DNA from: Mya arenaria
Lineage: Eukaryota > Mollusca > Bivalvia > Myida > Myidae
DNA length: 64,000 nucleotides
Assembly (NCBI RefSeq): GCF_026914265.1
Contig: NC_069136.1
Coordinates: 57,535,492-57,599,491, forward strand
Direction: 5' to 3'
Part shown: positions 24,791 to 37,032 of the stretch, piece by piece
How positions within the stretch are numbered: position 1 is the first letter of the stretch
Layout of the letters: the number at the start of each line of letters is the position of its first letter
Notes under the pieces: model-generated
Seen by the model: only the letters and a program-made list of their open reading frames with translations
The model's database searches: none
What the model was told of the DNA's origin: nothing
Translations under genes and position numbers: made by a program

Positions 24791-24971
24791 CTGTAGTGGA
24801 AGTTCAATGACCTCGAAGTAGTGAGTTTGTTGTCCCCAAACAATGCAATGCCTGATGTGGCGCTTGAATTATAGGTTATTTCCTTATTATCATTACCGAT
24901 ACATAGGTTTTTAACCAACGAGTCATCTAATAAACCGTTGTTCAAATCCGTGTGAACCTCAAGGCAGTTTT
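24791..24971 (-). CDS. Orphan laminin-G exon, paralogous to exon 61100-61283
   Basis: The minus strand has an acceptor (AATTCCCACAG) and donor (TACAG|GTAACA) around an open 181-bp exon encoding NCLEVHTDLNNGLLDDSLV, later SSATSGIALFGDNKLTT. It aligns end to end with exon 61100-61283 of the Pif-like gene (DCLEVHMDFNNGMVEDSSV, SPLAGIALFGGDGKLTI), with the same splice phases at both ends (2 nt at each edge) and one codon fewer. The conserved Cys, the open frame and both splice sites argue that it decayed little. No companion exons are recognised within several kilobases on either side, so it is either part of a gene with long introns or a stranded duplicate. Confidence 0.7.
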
Positions 24972-27244
24972 CTGTGGGAATTGCAGTTACTTATTATGGT
25001 TGTCTTAATGATGAAATGGGTGATATATCGGATGATACATAACTTTATATGTAATAAACACTTTGTTGTCATTTGCTTTTACACTTGGGGTTGGTTTTAT
25101 GAAGTTTAACTTAATGTACATTATGATATACAGGAGCCTTTTTAGTTCATTTCTTCTCTATTTGTACGTTTAGAATTATTGGTATTTGCCTGCTTGTTCT
25201 ACACGTTGTGAGAAACGTATGTTATCATTGTTACTATTTAAAGGACAAAAGGATCACTTTAATCATTCATTCTAAAGTCGGAAAATATTTTACTGTACTC
25301 AAACATAAAATAAAATATCATAACCGGCCAAATAAAACCAATTTGCATTACCTTCGCAGTTTAGTTATTCTTGTAATACCCCATGACGAAATTCTTTCAT
25401 AGCTGCTCGCAGGCCGAACAACGCTGTTACTATGATAATAATTTACTTTTTTAAGAACAAGAACAAATCGTGGTCAATCTTTTCAAAGCATTTTTTTTCT
25501 TTCATAAAGTGTTATTTGTTGCTTACACAGTCCTTTCAAACATTTATCTCTAAAATTGGTAAAGGTCCCACAGAGAGATCTGTTTTCATCTTTCGTCGGC
25601 CATTTTCATACCTGAGCACACTTTCTGTATCGATTGATTTCATTGTGTGATGACTGCTCACGCATAAAATGGCGAGTTTAACAAATCAACAGTGCTGTGT
25701 GAAAAGTCGGTTTATTATGCTCTTTTTAGGAGAGCTATAGTCAGAAATGCGCATGCAAAGTGATTCTTTATGTTATTTTAATGAAACACGAAGTTAAATA
25801 CTCCACTTTTCGTTGATAGAAGTTCCTTTAAAAACGTTGCTTCCCTTTACTTATCCATGTCAGGATTGCCCAATCGGTGATGTATCCTTTGTCTTTGAAA
25901 AATAATGGTAAAAAGAAATGTACCCTTTGTGGTTTGCTACAAATCTACTTTTGCTACTGTTCTGAACTCGTTACGGCAATTGGATGGCTTAAAATGTACA
26001 TGATTAGAGTATTAAACCGTCTTGGATATATTTCAACATAATCAGAAGAAAAATAAAGTAAATCCCTCGACAGTATTAATTATCAGCTATTACAGATTCA
26101 ATAAATGATATTTACAAAAGTGTCAGGAGAAGTTATTACGGTAACATTAGGGTTCGCAGAGAAATATTGGATAATGACTGTTCAATCTTAATAATATCAA
26201 TATAATAATAAATAATAAATAAAAAAATTGAATGCGAATTATTTGATACATATTGTTATCCAAAACAATAAAACATGAATTTTGAACAAACAAATGAAGG
26301 CATGTAATTCTGGGCTACACGTTTGCCATATCAGTCATGAATCCCAATGCAGAGGTGCTGCACGCTTTTAGTAGCGGTCTTGTGCTACCATAACAAAAAT
26401 ACCTATGCTGTATAATACAGTCATCAGACTTTCCCGACTATTAGGTAAGTATATTTGTGACGTCACAACACATGAATCACGAACACGGTAATAGAAAAGA
26501 ACATAACACATTTAAAAAGGGAGTAAAACGTTTTCATCACTACTTGTGTGATAGAATCAAAGGACGTATATGATGAAACTGACAGTTATGCCATTCAAGA
26601 AAAAAAACATAATCATACTATCACAATCATATTGTTATATGCTCTCAACATTTAAACACTTTTAATCACATCATTTCTGGTTGATGTGATGATCAAAATA
26701 TTACTGAAACATAGCTTCATTGACTTGGAGGTTTTCAATTGTTCAGTGAATCTGGCCCAATTTGAGTTTGATTGCTTGAATAAAAGACAAAACCCTAACC
26801 TTAGCAATCCGATGTTTTCTTTCAAACCGTGGATGGTTTGGATTTTTAAGAAACACTTTATTTCAATATTGAAAAGAAAAACATATGCAAATATCATACA
26901 AAGAAAACAGATCCTATTTGAAAATGCCCGACCAACGATATTGTCATGAGAGTATAACCAGAAATACTACCGGCTTAGACCAAGGATCATACCCTGAGCC
27001 CCTAAAGAAAATATGCAAAAATCCAATTGCAAAACAAACTACATTGGAGCTACGAAGATGTTATTATTGACTTACATTTTTTCTCTCAAAACTATGAAAA
27101 GATGATTTAATACTTGTACGTACTTTATACAAGTACTTTGGGGTCTATGTCTTTTCTTAGTTAAAGCACAATCTGTAACTGATATTTTAGTTAAACATGA
27201 TATTGTGCACTTTTATATGTAGTTAATTATGCGCCTAACATGTA
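24972..27244. other. Unassigned spacer downstream of the receptor gene
   Basis: Several short open frames occur (25208-25402, 25432-25650, 26652-27070) without recognisable domains or splice signals. No chitin-binding exon comparable to the one at 61455-63977 is visible. Confidence 0.4.
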
Positions 27245-28432
27245 TTAAATGAATACTATAATAAGTGTCACAACCGCAAGTAGAAAAAGAGCAAGAAATA
27301 TCCAAAACATAACACTATCAATCGTAACACCGTCGTTTCTTTTTCGATTTCTCTCTTCTTCTGATTCATTGCAATCACATGTTTTTGACTTCATCGTACA
27401 TAGTTCTTTTAGACATCCTTTTGAACTTTTTTTGTTGTCTTTCTCTGCGAATGACACCTTTACCAACGCGATTGACAGCGATGTGACCACTGCCCCGAAT
27501 GCTAACTGCAGTGTCACAAATAACTGCAGCATGGACACTTGACTGGAGACATTAGGAATTGAGTCACTGATCATGGTAAGTAAAACCATGAATGAGAGAA
27601 ACAGGGACACGCTGTAGGATATTCTTTCACCGCTTTGTAATGGGATCTTGAAACTGAGTACATTCATGAAAGATAATATGAACACCGGAATAATCGTATT
27701 AATTATATATGATAATGGCTTCCTCGTCAATACAATGTGCACTTCTAGATAACTTTTATCTGCGTGATGGTCATTTCGGTATATCGGTGAATCATGTATG
27801 GTCCATTCGCTATTTGATCCAACAGCTTCCGTAAGCACAAACTCTTCGGCTGGAATGAGTTGCATTTCTCGATCTGATAAACTCATTTTTGATATTTCAA
27901 CGATACATGTTTGGTTGTCAAATGGATACCAACTGACATCTACAGTGCATGAGGTCTCGAGCTGGCCTCCTATAATCCACACGACACGTCCATCAGCAAA
28001 CAGCGTAACTTTAAACGATTTATCAGCATCGTTAGATAAAGTTTGACCATAATCTATACGATTATGAAAAATTATATCTGGTGTCCATACCTGACGAGAA
28101 TTCAGTGTTATTTTGTCTGCTCCCCCGAAATCGGACTCGTTCCATCGAAGAAGATCCTGCTTCCACCAGAGGAACAGAGCCATTGATGTTTTCAGTGTTT
28201 GATCCTTTGCATTCAACTCTTTGAGTTCTATCAGAGCTGGAAGAACAGAAATATTAATTGACCTAGTTTGATCCAGCACTGGTCTTATTCCGGGCTCCGC
28301 TTCCTCTGTTATAAAAGTATACAATCGTTTTTCATCTTTAAATGAGTGACATTGTACTTCGCATGAAATAAATAGAAAAGCCACCAAACACAGTCTACTT
28401 ATAATCGCCACTGGTTTTGTTAGTAGAAGCAT
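27245..28432 (-). CDS. Cys-loop ligand-gated ion channel subunit, nicotinic-type, intronless
   Basis: The 395-residue product is a pentameric ligand-gated channel subunit of the plasma membrane. A signal peptide covers about residues 1-28. The extracellular ligand-binding domain carries WTPDIIFHN, and a canonical Cys-loop at C162-C176 with 13 residues between and the WYPFDNQTC signature. Membrane segments are about 239-262 (LSYIINTIIPVFILSFMNVL), 270-291 (ISYSVSLFLSFMVLLTMIS), 299-323 and 371-395. The SGER before M2 fits a cation-selective nAChR-like filter. Loop C lacks the vicinal Cys pair, so it is not a classical alpha subunit. The M3-M4 loop is short, about 45 residues, and Cys-rich. Most animal nAChR genes are split, so an intronless gene suggests retroposition; intronless members are plausible in expanded bivalve families. 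A truncated relative lies at 59772-60300. Confidence 0.92.
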   Translation of the reverse strand: MLLLTKPVAIISRLCLVAFLFISCEVQCHSFKDEKRLYTFITEEAEPGIRPVLDQTRSINISVLPALIELKELNAKDQTLKTSMALFLWWKQDLLRWNESDFGGADKITLNSRQVWTPDIIFHNRIDYGQTLSNDADKSFKVTLFADGRVVWIIGGQLETSCTVDVSWYPFDNQTCIVEISKMSLSDREMQLIPAEEFVLTEAVGSNSEWTIHDSPIYRNDHHADKSYLEVHIVLTRKPLSYIINTIIPVFILSFMNVLSFKIPLQSGERISYSVSLFLSFMVLLTMISDSIPNVSSQVSMLQLFVTLQLAFGAVVTSLSIALVKVSFAEKDNKKSSKGCLKELCTMKSKTCDCNESEEERNRKRNDGVTIDSVMFWIFLALFLLAVVTLIIVFI

Positions 28433-31400
28433 AGTTGAGTCCTTTTTTATCTTTCAATATGTGTTTTCTTATTTGTTAAATAATTATGCCTAATTCTACT
28501 GACAGCTCCTTCTTCGAAATCATTTTCAAATCTGTCACAAAACCAGAAATATAGAAGCTAATCTAATCTAAGCTAAAACAGGTTAAACCATCATTGGTTA
28601 AAATGTTTACAGTAACGGCAGAATCCTGGAACTTTTAGATCAATTGAACTCATTATCCCCCGCTAAAAGGATATATACGGTTTATTTACTTTTTAATGGA
28701 TTGGAAGAAAAGCACTTACAACAACAAGCTTTATATCTGACACTGAAGTGACCCTTTTGTTTTAAACAGTTATCGAGAATAAAATTCAATATTGAAACTA
28801 TTGGTCAATTCCTTCGTTTACCTCTTTACCCTCAGGATAAGACACTTGCGTTATTAAGCGAAGACCCTACTAGACTTGGCAACAACGCCTATTAGGGACG
28901 TACTAAAATTACCAAAAGGCGGTTCAGTTAAATGACCGGCCGTACAGGATAATGAAATTTCTTTGTTAATTATGCTAAGAGTTTCCGACGATTGCGTTTT
29001 AGCCTTCAATAAGTTGTTGCATTCCATTTCTTAATCGGTATAATTCAATCTAACGCGGGGACGCGGATAATCCACCGAAGCGGCGACCTTACGCGGATGT
29101 TGCACTACCAGAAGGACGGGTGACGGACGGACAGAGTCTATATGAATGCGAATTCAATCATATAAGACCCATATGAGCTAATCTGCATCTAGGTCTGAAG
29201 CACAAGTTGCTGTGTTAAAGTCATAACATTTCCTCACTAGTTAGTTTGGGGTATCATAATCACAATTGGGAGATGACGAGATGAAAGCCACAATTCTTGG
29301 TCTACTTCCGCCCAGGAGCGGGCGGGATTCATGGTTTAACGATATCGAAACTGTTTGTCATATTTCGACTCTGTTAAGTCGCTTGCACTGGCGGTTGTGC
29401 GCGGGCCCACGACTTCTTCGATGCTGTCACAAATATGGCTGCCGCTGGGTACGGGCGCGTGCTGCTGGCTACATGGTTCTCAGAAGCGGCCCGTTTCCGC
29501 AGATTCACACGATGCATTATAAGTATATGAAAAGAAACGAGGAATGATTAATCTGCAACCAAATTAAGGAGAAACTGGTATGTGACAAAACTTAAACAGA
29601 CCTAAGCAATTATTTAAATATTGATTATGATGGTCATAGCGAGGCACATCACGTAGATATGTTTACCATCAAACTGAATTAATAGATTTTGTTTCCGATT
29701 TAGGATTCAGCTAGGAAAATAACAACTTTATACCCAACCCAATTTGAAAGGGTAGGTTAGGCGAGATTTAATTTGGGAAAAATTGTGTATGAGAATCAAA
29801 ATCGCACTTCCAACAGCACAGGTCTGGATTAACGTTACCTAATGCTCTATACGAAAACAATACATGTAGGTGTCAGGATACTACCAGCGTCCTAAAGTAT
29901 GTATCTTAAACTACAAAGGAAGAAATAAACCACCTGAGATGTAAAGAAAGCATTTCAGACCGACCTGAATGTATGGTTTGGTAACCCCTTATTTATAATG
30001 AGGTGAGATTATGTGTGCATCTTTTGCATGATTATAATATAACATTGGTCTCTTTGGGGGCAAAATATGTGTTCTCTGATTAATATCATATCACAATTTG
30101 ATGTAATTGTATTGAAATGAGTGTAAAGATGTGTTGTTTATATTTGGCACTGTTGTAATGTTGTGTGCATGTAAATACATTTATGACTACAACAAACAGA
30201 GCACAGCGGAATTTGTTTTCGGTTTTCTCGCTCCTTGTCGGTTGCAGGATTAAACAATACTTAACAATTGCCGGATGGGTCACGTTACAATGTTTTTGTT
30301 TTTAACCTGCTTTAAGTATATATGGACATGTGTTAACACCGAGAAAACGACGTCTATTGTTACACCAACTTGTATGAGCCTATATTTTTTTCAATTTTGT
30401 ATTATATACTGCACGATGTTGCGTGAAGGTGTGCCTTTGAGTTGTGATAAAGACCGACTAGGTGACCATTTTTTTCAATCATTTCACCGCCCAGGACATT
30501 ATTTACTTAGCCTTGATGCTTTTGGGTACGAAACCTGTGAAGTGAAGAGGTCATTAAGGTTAAAGTCCTATCCTTAGGCACCCTTACACCGATGCCTCGG
30601 TCAGATATTTCGGTTAAGTTTTCGTACTTGTATTAATACCTTTCATGTTTGGTTTTGAGACAAAAACAAAAAAAACCTGTTTCTATGAAGTTTGAGTTAT
30701 TTCCACCGAGTTCTTCTTTTTGTGAATGAAACAATTAACATTTTGCCTAAAGTGTTGATTTGATTTGAATCCGATTTAACACTTCTAGTGTCAGAATGGT
30801 TACGTTATCAAGCCCTCTATCTGCCATCATTGTTCAACCTAATTTTCCTCGCTTAGAAATAAGTCCCGAGTCAACCCTATCAACGACTTACTGTAATCCA
30901 TGTTTCATACTCTAATGAAGAACAACATCTTCCTGTAATATGAAATGAATAAGATTCAGTTAGTTATGACAGTTGTATCAGGTTCTCCTTAGCTTTGGAC
31001 AGATGCATTAATACATATTATACTTTTATTTTTCTACACAAGTACATACTGTTGCACATAGGACCCAATTGACGAGGTGAACTGTAACTCAGCTCAAAAC
31101 ACGTTTATTTTTAGGCACTGTTTGCATACAATAACAACTAACATGACGCGGCCTGTCAGTCAAACTGGCCGGACGATACCCGACTGACCAATCAGCGTCC
31201 AGATAAGGCGGGGCTTATCAGTTGCCCGTTGCTATCCGCAATGACCTCTGACAATCTGCACTTTTCAACAGTAGTGTAAATACTCTGTATTCTATATATT
31301 TAACACAAAATATGTTTCTTATAACTGAGAGATGGTAAAGACAATTAATAAAATCCATAATACTGATATTTTCGTTATTGCTGCTCAAACTATGCAATTC

Positions 31401-31534
31401 TTTTGGCATTTGTTTGATAACAAAGTGACCTTTAAGTAGAATAATACAACCCTCCAAATTCTTAATGTGACCATACATGATATACGTATCTTTTCTGTTA
31501 GTCTTAAAACAAGAAATATCATTATGAGTGTTAA
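28433..31534. other. Spacer between the receptor gene and the copy B locus
   Basis: No exon is identified. A GC-richer patch at about 29266-29547 has an open 93-codon plus-strand frame rich in Arg, Leu and Cys, without recognisable domain or splice context; CpG content could mark a promoter or exon fragment. The frames at 30086-30577 and 31218-31478 look random. Confidence 0.4.
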
Positions 31535-31805
31535 TATATAATATTTACGTCATCTCGCGATTTTTTTATTATTTTTTTTTTGTTTTCTCCTCCTTGTGCG
31601 TCAAGTTTTAAATCCGAAGCATATACATTTGCTTTTAAGTCTGTTTGGACATACTGTTAGTGAAAATGACAATTCAGTTGATTTGAGTTGCATTTGTTTT
31701 ATTTAATTTAGATAAAAGATCTAATATCATATACGTAAAGGTCACAAAAAGTATATACGTATAGAAAAAACAAATTTATCTGCGTAAATGACGCCAATTA
31801 ATGTA
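31535..31805 (+). repeat. Distal upstream block of propeller copy B (matches 4885-5143)
   Basis: Nearly identical to the start of the copy A upstream block, including ATATTTACGTCATCTCGCGA and TAAATGACGCCAATTAATGTA, with an expanded T-run near 31563-31582. It is cut at 31805 by the LINE. Confidence 0.9.
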
Positions 31806-32176
31806 CAGTTTACAGTTTTTACAGTTATAGTTTATTTTCAAATACATCTAGACAAAAATGCCCATGCGTATACATAATATAATTACGAAACATGTTTCTA
31901 AACATAGTCAAGGTCCAATACATTCATATAAGCAACTGATCAACATTATAAATACATCAAATCATGCGACCAAATGATATATCATCAATAAACTTAAATT
32001 TAAGCGTGAAGTAGTTAATGTTAACAAATAATATTACCCGTAATACAATAAATATCTTTCTCTTAATTCCATTGCCTTATACACATAAATGACAAGGTTT
32101 CTTTTTACAGTTACATTTTGCAATTTAAATAATTTTATAAATTTAGGTATATTCGGTGCAGTATAATAATAAGTTT

Positions 32177-33292
32177 TCAGGTATTGCTTTTTAGTTCTTT
32201 ATACAGTTGACATTCAAGAATAAAATGAAATTCGTCTTCAAGTAAATTACATGCAAGACATTTTCTATCACAGTGTGGTATTGCTACTGGTTTGTGCCAT
32301 CTACCGGTTTCTATTTGTAATCTATGTGCAGATACTCTTATTCTCGTTAAAGCAGACCCATATTTTACTATATTAACATTTAACAAATAAGATTGAAGTT
32401 TAAAATCTGCAAACAATATGTATGATCTAGCTCTAGTAGAATTATTTAACTCGGATATCCACGTTTGTATAAATATATCAGTTATTCGTTGTTTGACTGT
32501 AGACATAAATAAGTTAACATCTCCAACACCTTGGTACATCCAAACATGATTAAAGCCTAAGGATTGGAGTAAATGCCTCACCAAAAAAGCCCATGATTTA
32601 AAATTTGGATTATCATCTAAATCACATTACATTTGAACATACACTATCCTAACGTATCTAATAGACTCCATTTGAATAATTTTCATCCAATATCGTATTA
32701 CACTTGTACAACGTTTAGCTAACAATGTTGTTCTACCAAGCTCTCCATATACAAAATTGTTTTGAGTCTGTGTTCTAACACATAATAAATCCTTACAAAA
32801 ACTCAGGTGTACTCTTTCTAATTATATACTATTTTGTAGTCCACATACTTCCGAACCATAGCTTAATATTGGAAAAATGAGTTTATCAAACAGGTCTAAT
32901 CTGTGCTTAATTGACAGAGTAGGATATTTAGTTAAACAACTTTTTAGTTTAAAAATCGCTTTAAGAGCCTGTCCTGATAAAGTATCAAACGTGGTAGAAA
33001 ATGACCCTCCAGGTGTAAAAACAATACCCAGATAAGTAAATTTATTCACTATTTCCAACTCCTGACCATTATACAAAAATCTTAAATATCTTCTCAGTCT
33101 TCCTCCTTTTTTAAAAATCAAAACTTTTGTTTTCACAGAATTTACACTTACCTTCCATCTATCACAATACGCTTCTAATAATACTAACCCTTTCTGTAGT
33201 CCTACCTCTGACTCAGAAAAAAATAACAATATCATCAGCATACAATAACAAGAACAACTTAAGAACACCCACATCAACGCCACTAAAATCAT
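32177..33292 (-). pseudogene. LINE C-terminal region (thumb and Cys/His motif), broken
   Basis: The segment 32822-33292 encodes the connection after the catalytic core (YCDRWKVSVNSVKTKVLIF, GGSFSTTFDTLSGQAL, LSYGSEVCGLQ). The segment 32177-32584 ends with CDRKCLACNLLEDEFHFI and a further Cys, the Cys/His motif found at the C-terminus of many LINE proteins. A stop and frame change between about 32585 and 32820 separates the two. Confidence 0.8.
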
Positions 33293-34076
33293 TTGTAATC
33301 AAGTATTCTTCAATATCATTTAAATACATGGAAAATAAGAAAGGAGATAACGATTCCCCTTGACGTTCACCAAAAAAACTATCAAAATCCTCACTGATAA
33401 CATTAACACGTGATTTAACACTTGTATACATAGATCTTTCTATATCTAACATTTTGCCTCTTATTCCAAGCTTTATAAGTTTAAACCACATGATGTCTCT
33501 CACAACATAATCAAATGCTTTAGCAAAGTCAATAAACGCTGTATATAATTTTTTTGTTATTGCTCAACAATCGTGAAATAATACGTGTAGGACAAATATA
33601 TTATCAACCGTGCCCATATTCTTTCTAAATCCAGCTTGTGCTTCTATGTATACATGGTATTTTTCAGCCCACTCATTTAATCTCTCATTTAAAACTTTTG
33701 TAAACAATTTTCCAAAGGTACTTAACAATGTTATCCCTCTGTGATTACTAGTATTGTTGACATCACCCTTTTTATGAAGGGGTATAATATATCCCTCAGA
33801 CCACTTTTCTGGGAAATAACTCATATCAAACAATTTATTGAATAAATTACATATAACATTTGTAAATTGTTCATTCATTGAACCATATTTGAAAAATTTA
33901 AACATAACATCTATTTCACCATTCAAGTACCTTTCATTGAAATATAAAATGTCTTCATCTGGTTGAAAATATTGTGACTCTGGATCATTTATTGACTTAA
34001 AGTAATCTAAAAATTCATCTGATGTCAATGAACATGATTTCTTTACCACAGAGCCCTTAAGCAATCTCAAATACAT
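33213..34076 (-). pseudogene. LINE reverse transcriptase core, broken
   Basis: 34076-33564 carries the fingers and palm start (GYIIPLHKKGDVNNTSNHRG, ITLLSTFGKLFTKVLNERL, AQAGFRKNMGTVDNIFVLH). 33503-33213 continues with GERQGESLSPFLFSMYLND and the catalytic YADD motif (LLLYADDIVIF). The pieces are separated by a stop near 33560 and a frameshift within the YADD region, where the downstream protein continues in the frame of 33292. Confidence 0.88.
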
Positions 34077-34331
34077 CTTTGCATTTTAGAGTCTAGCTGT
34101 TTCTAACATTTTGGTTTTATTTTTATCATATAAAAATTTCTTTTTCCTGATAGTATTTTTATAATCCCTTCTAGCATGTACCATATCAATTCTTGTTTGG
34201 TCACGTGGATAGTTTCTGTATACATTTAAACATCTATAATACTGTTGTTTATACCTATAACATTCCTCATCAAAATATTTACTATCTTTATTACCTTTAA
34301 AATCCAGGTTATTGTATCTGTTTGGGATATT

Positions 34332-34793
34332 CTATTTAAACAATGGTTTACAAACACCATCCACTACATTTGAAAATTGTTGTAAATTTTCATCTAAATC
34401 TGCCTGACAAGTTGACATGTTTATATCATTACATAATCTATCTAATTCCTCAACAGTTTCTACACATAGCATTGCTTCAATAAATAAATCTTTCTTATCA
34501 TTGTTCCATCTATACATAAAGGGAATTGTAAATGAGTCAGTATCATTATGAATATTTTCAGCACATTGTATAGTTTGGTGTAACCTAAAGTTAACAACAC
34601 AGTGATCAGATATAATATTAGGTTCCATAACCTCAAAAGATGAAATGTTTTTAATAAAACTGTTTTTACATAAAACATAATCAACTACACTACAGCCCTG
34701 ACTATTTACACATGTAAATTTACCCACAGCATTATCGTTCCCACATCTACCATTAACAATCCGCAAACCTGTAGATTTACAAAATTCCAACAA
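34332..34793 (-). pseudogene. LINE endonuclease C-terminal fragment
   Basis: It encodes LRIVNGRCGNDNAVGKFT, VVDYVLCKNSFIKNISSF and the terminal SDHCVVNF, where the SDH motif is the conserved end of APE-like endonucleases. The catalytic N-terminal residues are missing because the insertion is truncated at 34795. Between 34076 and 34332 the linker is interrupted by stops. Confidence 0.82.
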
Positions 34794-34795
34794 AT

Positions 34796-36088
34796 GTAGT
34801 TATATGAATAATGACAATTCACTAAACTTGTATAAACGGTGATTTTAATGGAGAAAGGAAGAAAAACAGCAAAATTCATTTGATCTAAACAAACGTCGTT
34901 TATTGTTGACTTTCGTAAAGGAAATAAACACATGTTTTCTTTCCCTAAATTTGAATTTTACAATAGAGAATGCCTCTCCATTGTAACAAAATTCAGATAT
35001 TATTTAGAAATAAATTAATGTTATTTATTTAAAGATTAGACATTAAATTATATCTACCTGAATCAAACATTGAATTTAATTAAGAATAACAATAATTAAC
35101 TAATTTAATATTATACGTGTTTGTATTGCTATGTTTTACCATGTATCATGCATTTTGTTTTATCTAATTGTCAAGTATAACTTCTGTATAATAATTGTCT
35201 GCTTCTGTGTTCATGTCTGAGGCCCTTACTAAGTGGTCACGTGACACTGTAGTCGTGGCATTATCGTAATCGGCGTGATGTTAATTAAAAGAACGAAAAA
35301 GTATGAATATGAAATTTGCAATCAAGCAAAGAAAGGCTAAACAAAGAAAAGTATAATTTAAGACAATATGAAGGACTTATAAATACAGTAATATACAAGA
35401 TGTATATAGACGAAAATAGAGACTTAGTTCTTTAATTTCAAACTGCTGTTTTCCAATACGAATCGATACAAATAATGAAGCTATTCAATGATTTTGTAAT
35501 TCTAGCATTTTCAGATTGAAGCGCGTTGTAAAATGACATGTATAGAATGCATATTGCGGAGGGTTATTTTAACAACGGTTTATTATAATTCATGTACGTT
35601 TTTGTCTACAAAAGATATCGATGTATCCATCTATTTTTAGTCGATCAAGCGTTTACTTCATGATATCGGGTAATTTAACCATTAAGCTTAAGATATATAT
35701 ATACGCAATGTCAATAAGCTTTTGTCTATTCATGAAATTGGCTCATAAACAAATGTTATATCACGGAAGTTTAAAACGGCGACATTGAGGAGTAATAAAA
35801 AAGTTGACGTAAAATTACGAAAGAAAGAACCACCTGCTTAGGGAGGGTATTAGAAGTGTAGATATTACAGCATGTTGTAATTAAACTCGAATTATTTCAT
35901 CAAGGACAATATATTGATCAAGCACATATATACACACTAATTGGAGTAAAGTATGTCATGGAATTAAATTAAATAATGTTAGTATCATAAACCGTACACA
36001 CTTTGTATAATATATCTGAATTATAACTACATACGGCGTCAGCATACAATTAAAGGACAGAGGACAACTGCTCTTAGAATCATCTACG
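34796..36088 (+). repeat. Proximal upstream block of propeller copy B (matches 5262-6556)
   Basis: It resumes the copy A alignment at GTAGTTATATGAATAATGAC and continues to CATCTACGATGGCT. A small insertion (near 34965-34985) and a few deletions differ. The upstream start remnant is present near 35777 but with its ATG mutated to ACG. Confidence 0.9.
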
Positions 36089-36211
36089 ATGGCTACCTTT
36101 GATAGAAACATTGACGTGAAACAAGGAAACGAAGATACGTGGTATATATCAGGAATGTGTTTGGTATCTCAAGAAAACACGAACTGTATTGTCGTTTCTG
36201 ATTCCATATTC
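36089..36211 (+). pseudogene. Propeller copy B: first 41 codons only
   Basis: The frame starts MATFDRNIDVKQGNEDTWY and continues ISGMCLVSQENTNCIVVSDS, matching copies A and A' at the equivalent place (the YLVVADAN blade). At 36212 it is replaced by the LTR of the BEL/Pao element. No remaining blades of this copy are found on the far side of the element, so this is a truncation and not a simple interruption. Confidence 0.92.
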
Positions 36212-36805
36212 TGCCTGCATTTTTTATCCAACAACCGGGGGTATGGATAACTCGAAAATTGCAGATAGTTAACCTTTATTGCAGCGTCCAATTGTAATGC
36301 GACGTGTATTCAACAGGTAAAATACTGAAATGTACAAACAAAAGGTCTGAGAATCATTAACAGAGTAGAAATGATATAATCAGTTGCTTAATTATTACTT
36401 AACATTGAAAAATGCGTATGTTGACATGAACAACTGTGCAAAATAGAATGAATTAACATAAAAATACTCAACACTAGATTAAGTTTGACTAGAATATAAA
36501 AATAATTTGGTACGAACAAAATGAGGGCGTATCAGGTTATTTTAAGAAAATTGAGCGTAACTTCCCTTAACAGAATGCAATATTAGGCACATAATGTGAA
36601 ATATAATCTTGATGAGTCATTTGACAACAATATGATAGAAACTTACACTGTAAATGGGCTAGAATGACGAATTTTGCAATAATCAAAGAAAGTTCGTAGA
36701 AAAACGTTGTCTTTTAGTAAGTACCATTTGACAAAAACGGAAGTGAAACTAAAAGTCGGAACGGGTACCGATATTAAACTTAACTTTCAATATAGATACA
36801 GAACA
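36212..36805 (-). repeat. BEL/Pao 3' LTR (left), 594 bp
   Basis: The right boundary is fixed by the purine tract and by the matching end of the other LTR (ATACAGAACA on +). The left boundary is set where similarity to the propeller gene ends, at a TG (36212). Only the 260 bp nearest the purine tract are present in the partner LTR. Confidence 0.75.
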
Positions 36806-37032
36806 CTCCCCGTCTGATATTGTCTAATATCACTCATTAATAACTACCGAGTAAGCTTATTAAGGAAATATTAAAGAACTCACGAAGAATAACATGTCAC
36901 ATTGACAATCAACTAAAAAACCTAAGAAAATTATGGTACATAAGTCATAATGTGCATCTGTTTGCTTAAAAGGCACTAGTTTCTTACGTCAAAGTGTTAT
37001 TCCCGTCTGTCCAGATGCAAGTTAACTTCGAT

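Larger units (their letters stand above)
31806..34795 (-). mobile_element. 5'-truncated non-LTR retrotransposon (LINE) with APE-type endonuclease
   Basis: The 2990-bp minus-strand insertion has the order endonuclease C-terminus, reverse transcriptase, C-terminal Cys-rich motif, 3' tail. The body begins inside the endonuclease, so about the first two thirds of that domain and any ORF1 are missing, which is typical 5' truncation. The 3' end reads ATAACTGTAAAAACTGTAAA, a short repeated tail rather than poly(A). No target duplication is seen; 118 bp present in copy A (5144-5261) are replaced. Frameshifts and stops divide the frame into several pieces, so it is inactive. I cannot assign the clade with confidence (CR1/L2/Jockey-like range). 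Confidence 0.88.

Noticed and set aside
29266..29547. 93-codon GC-rich frame as a gene
   Set aside because: No domain, no splice or repeat context, and Arg/Leu/Cys-rich composition typical of chance frames in CpG-rich patches; kept only as a note.
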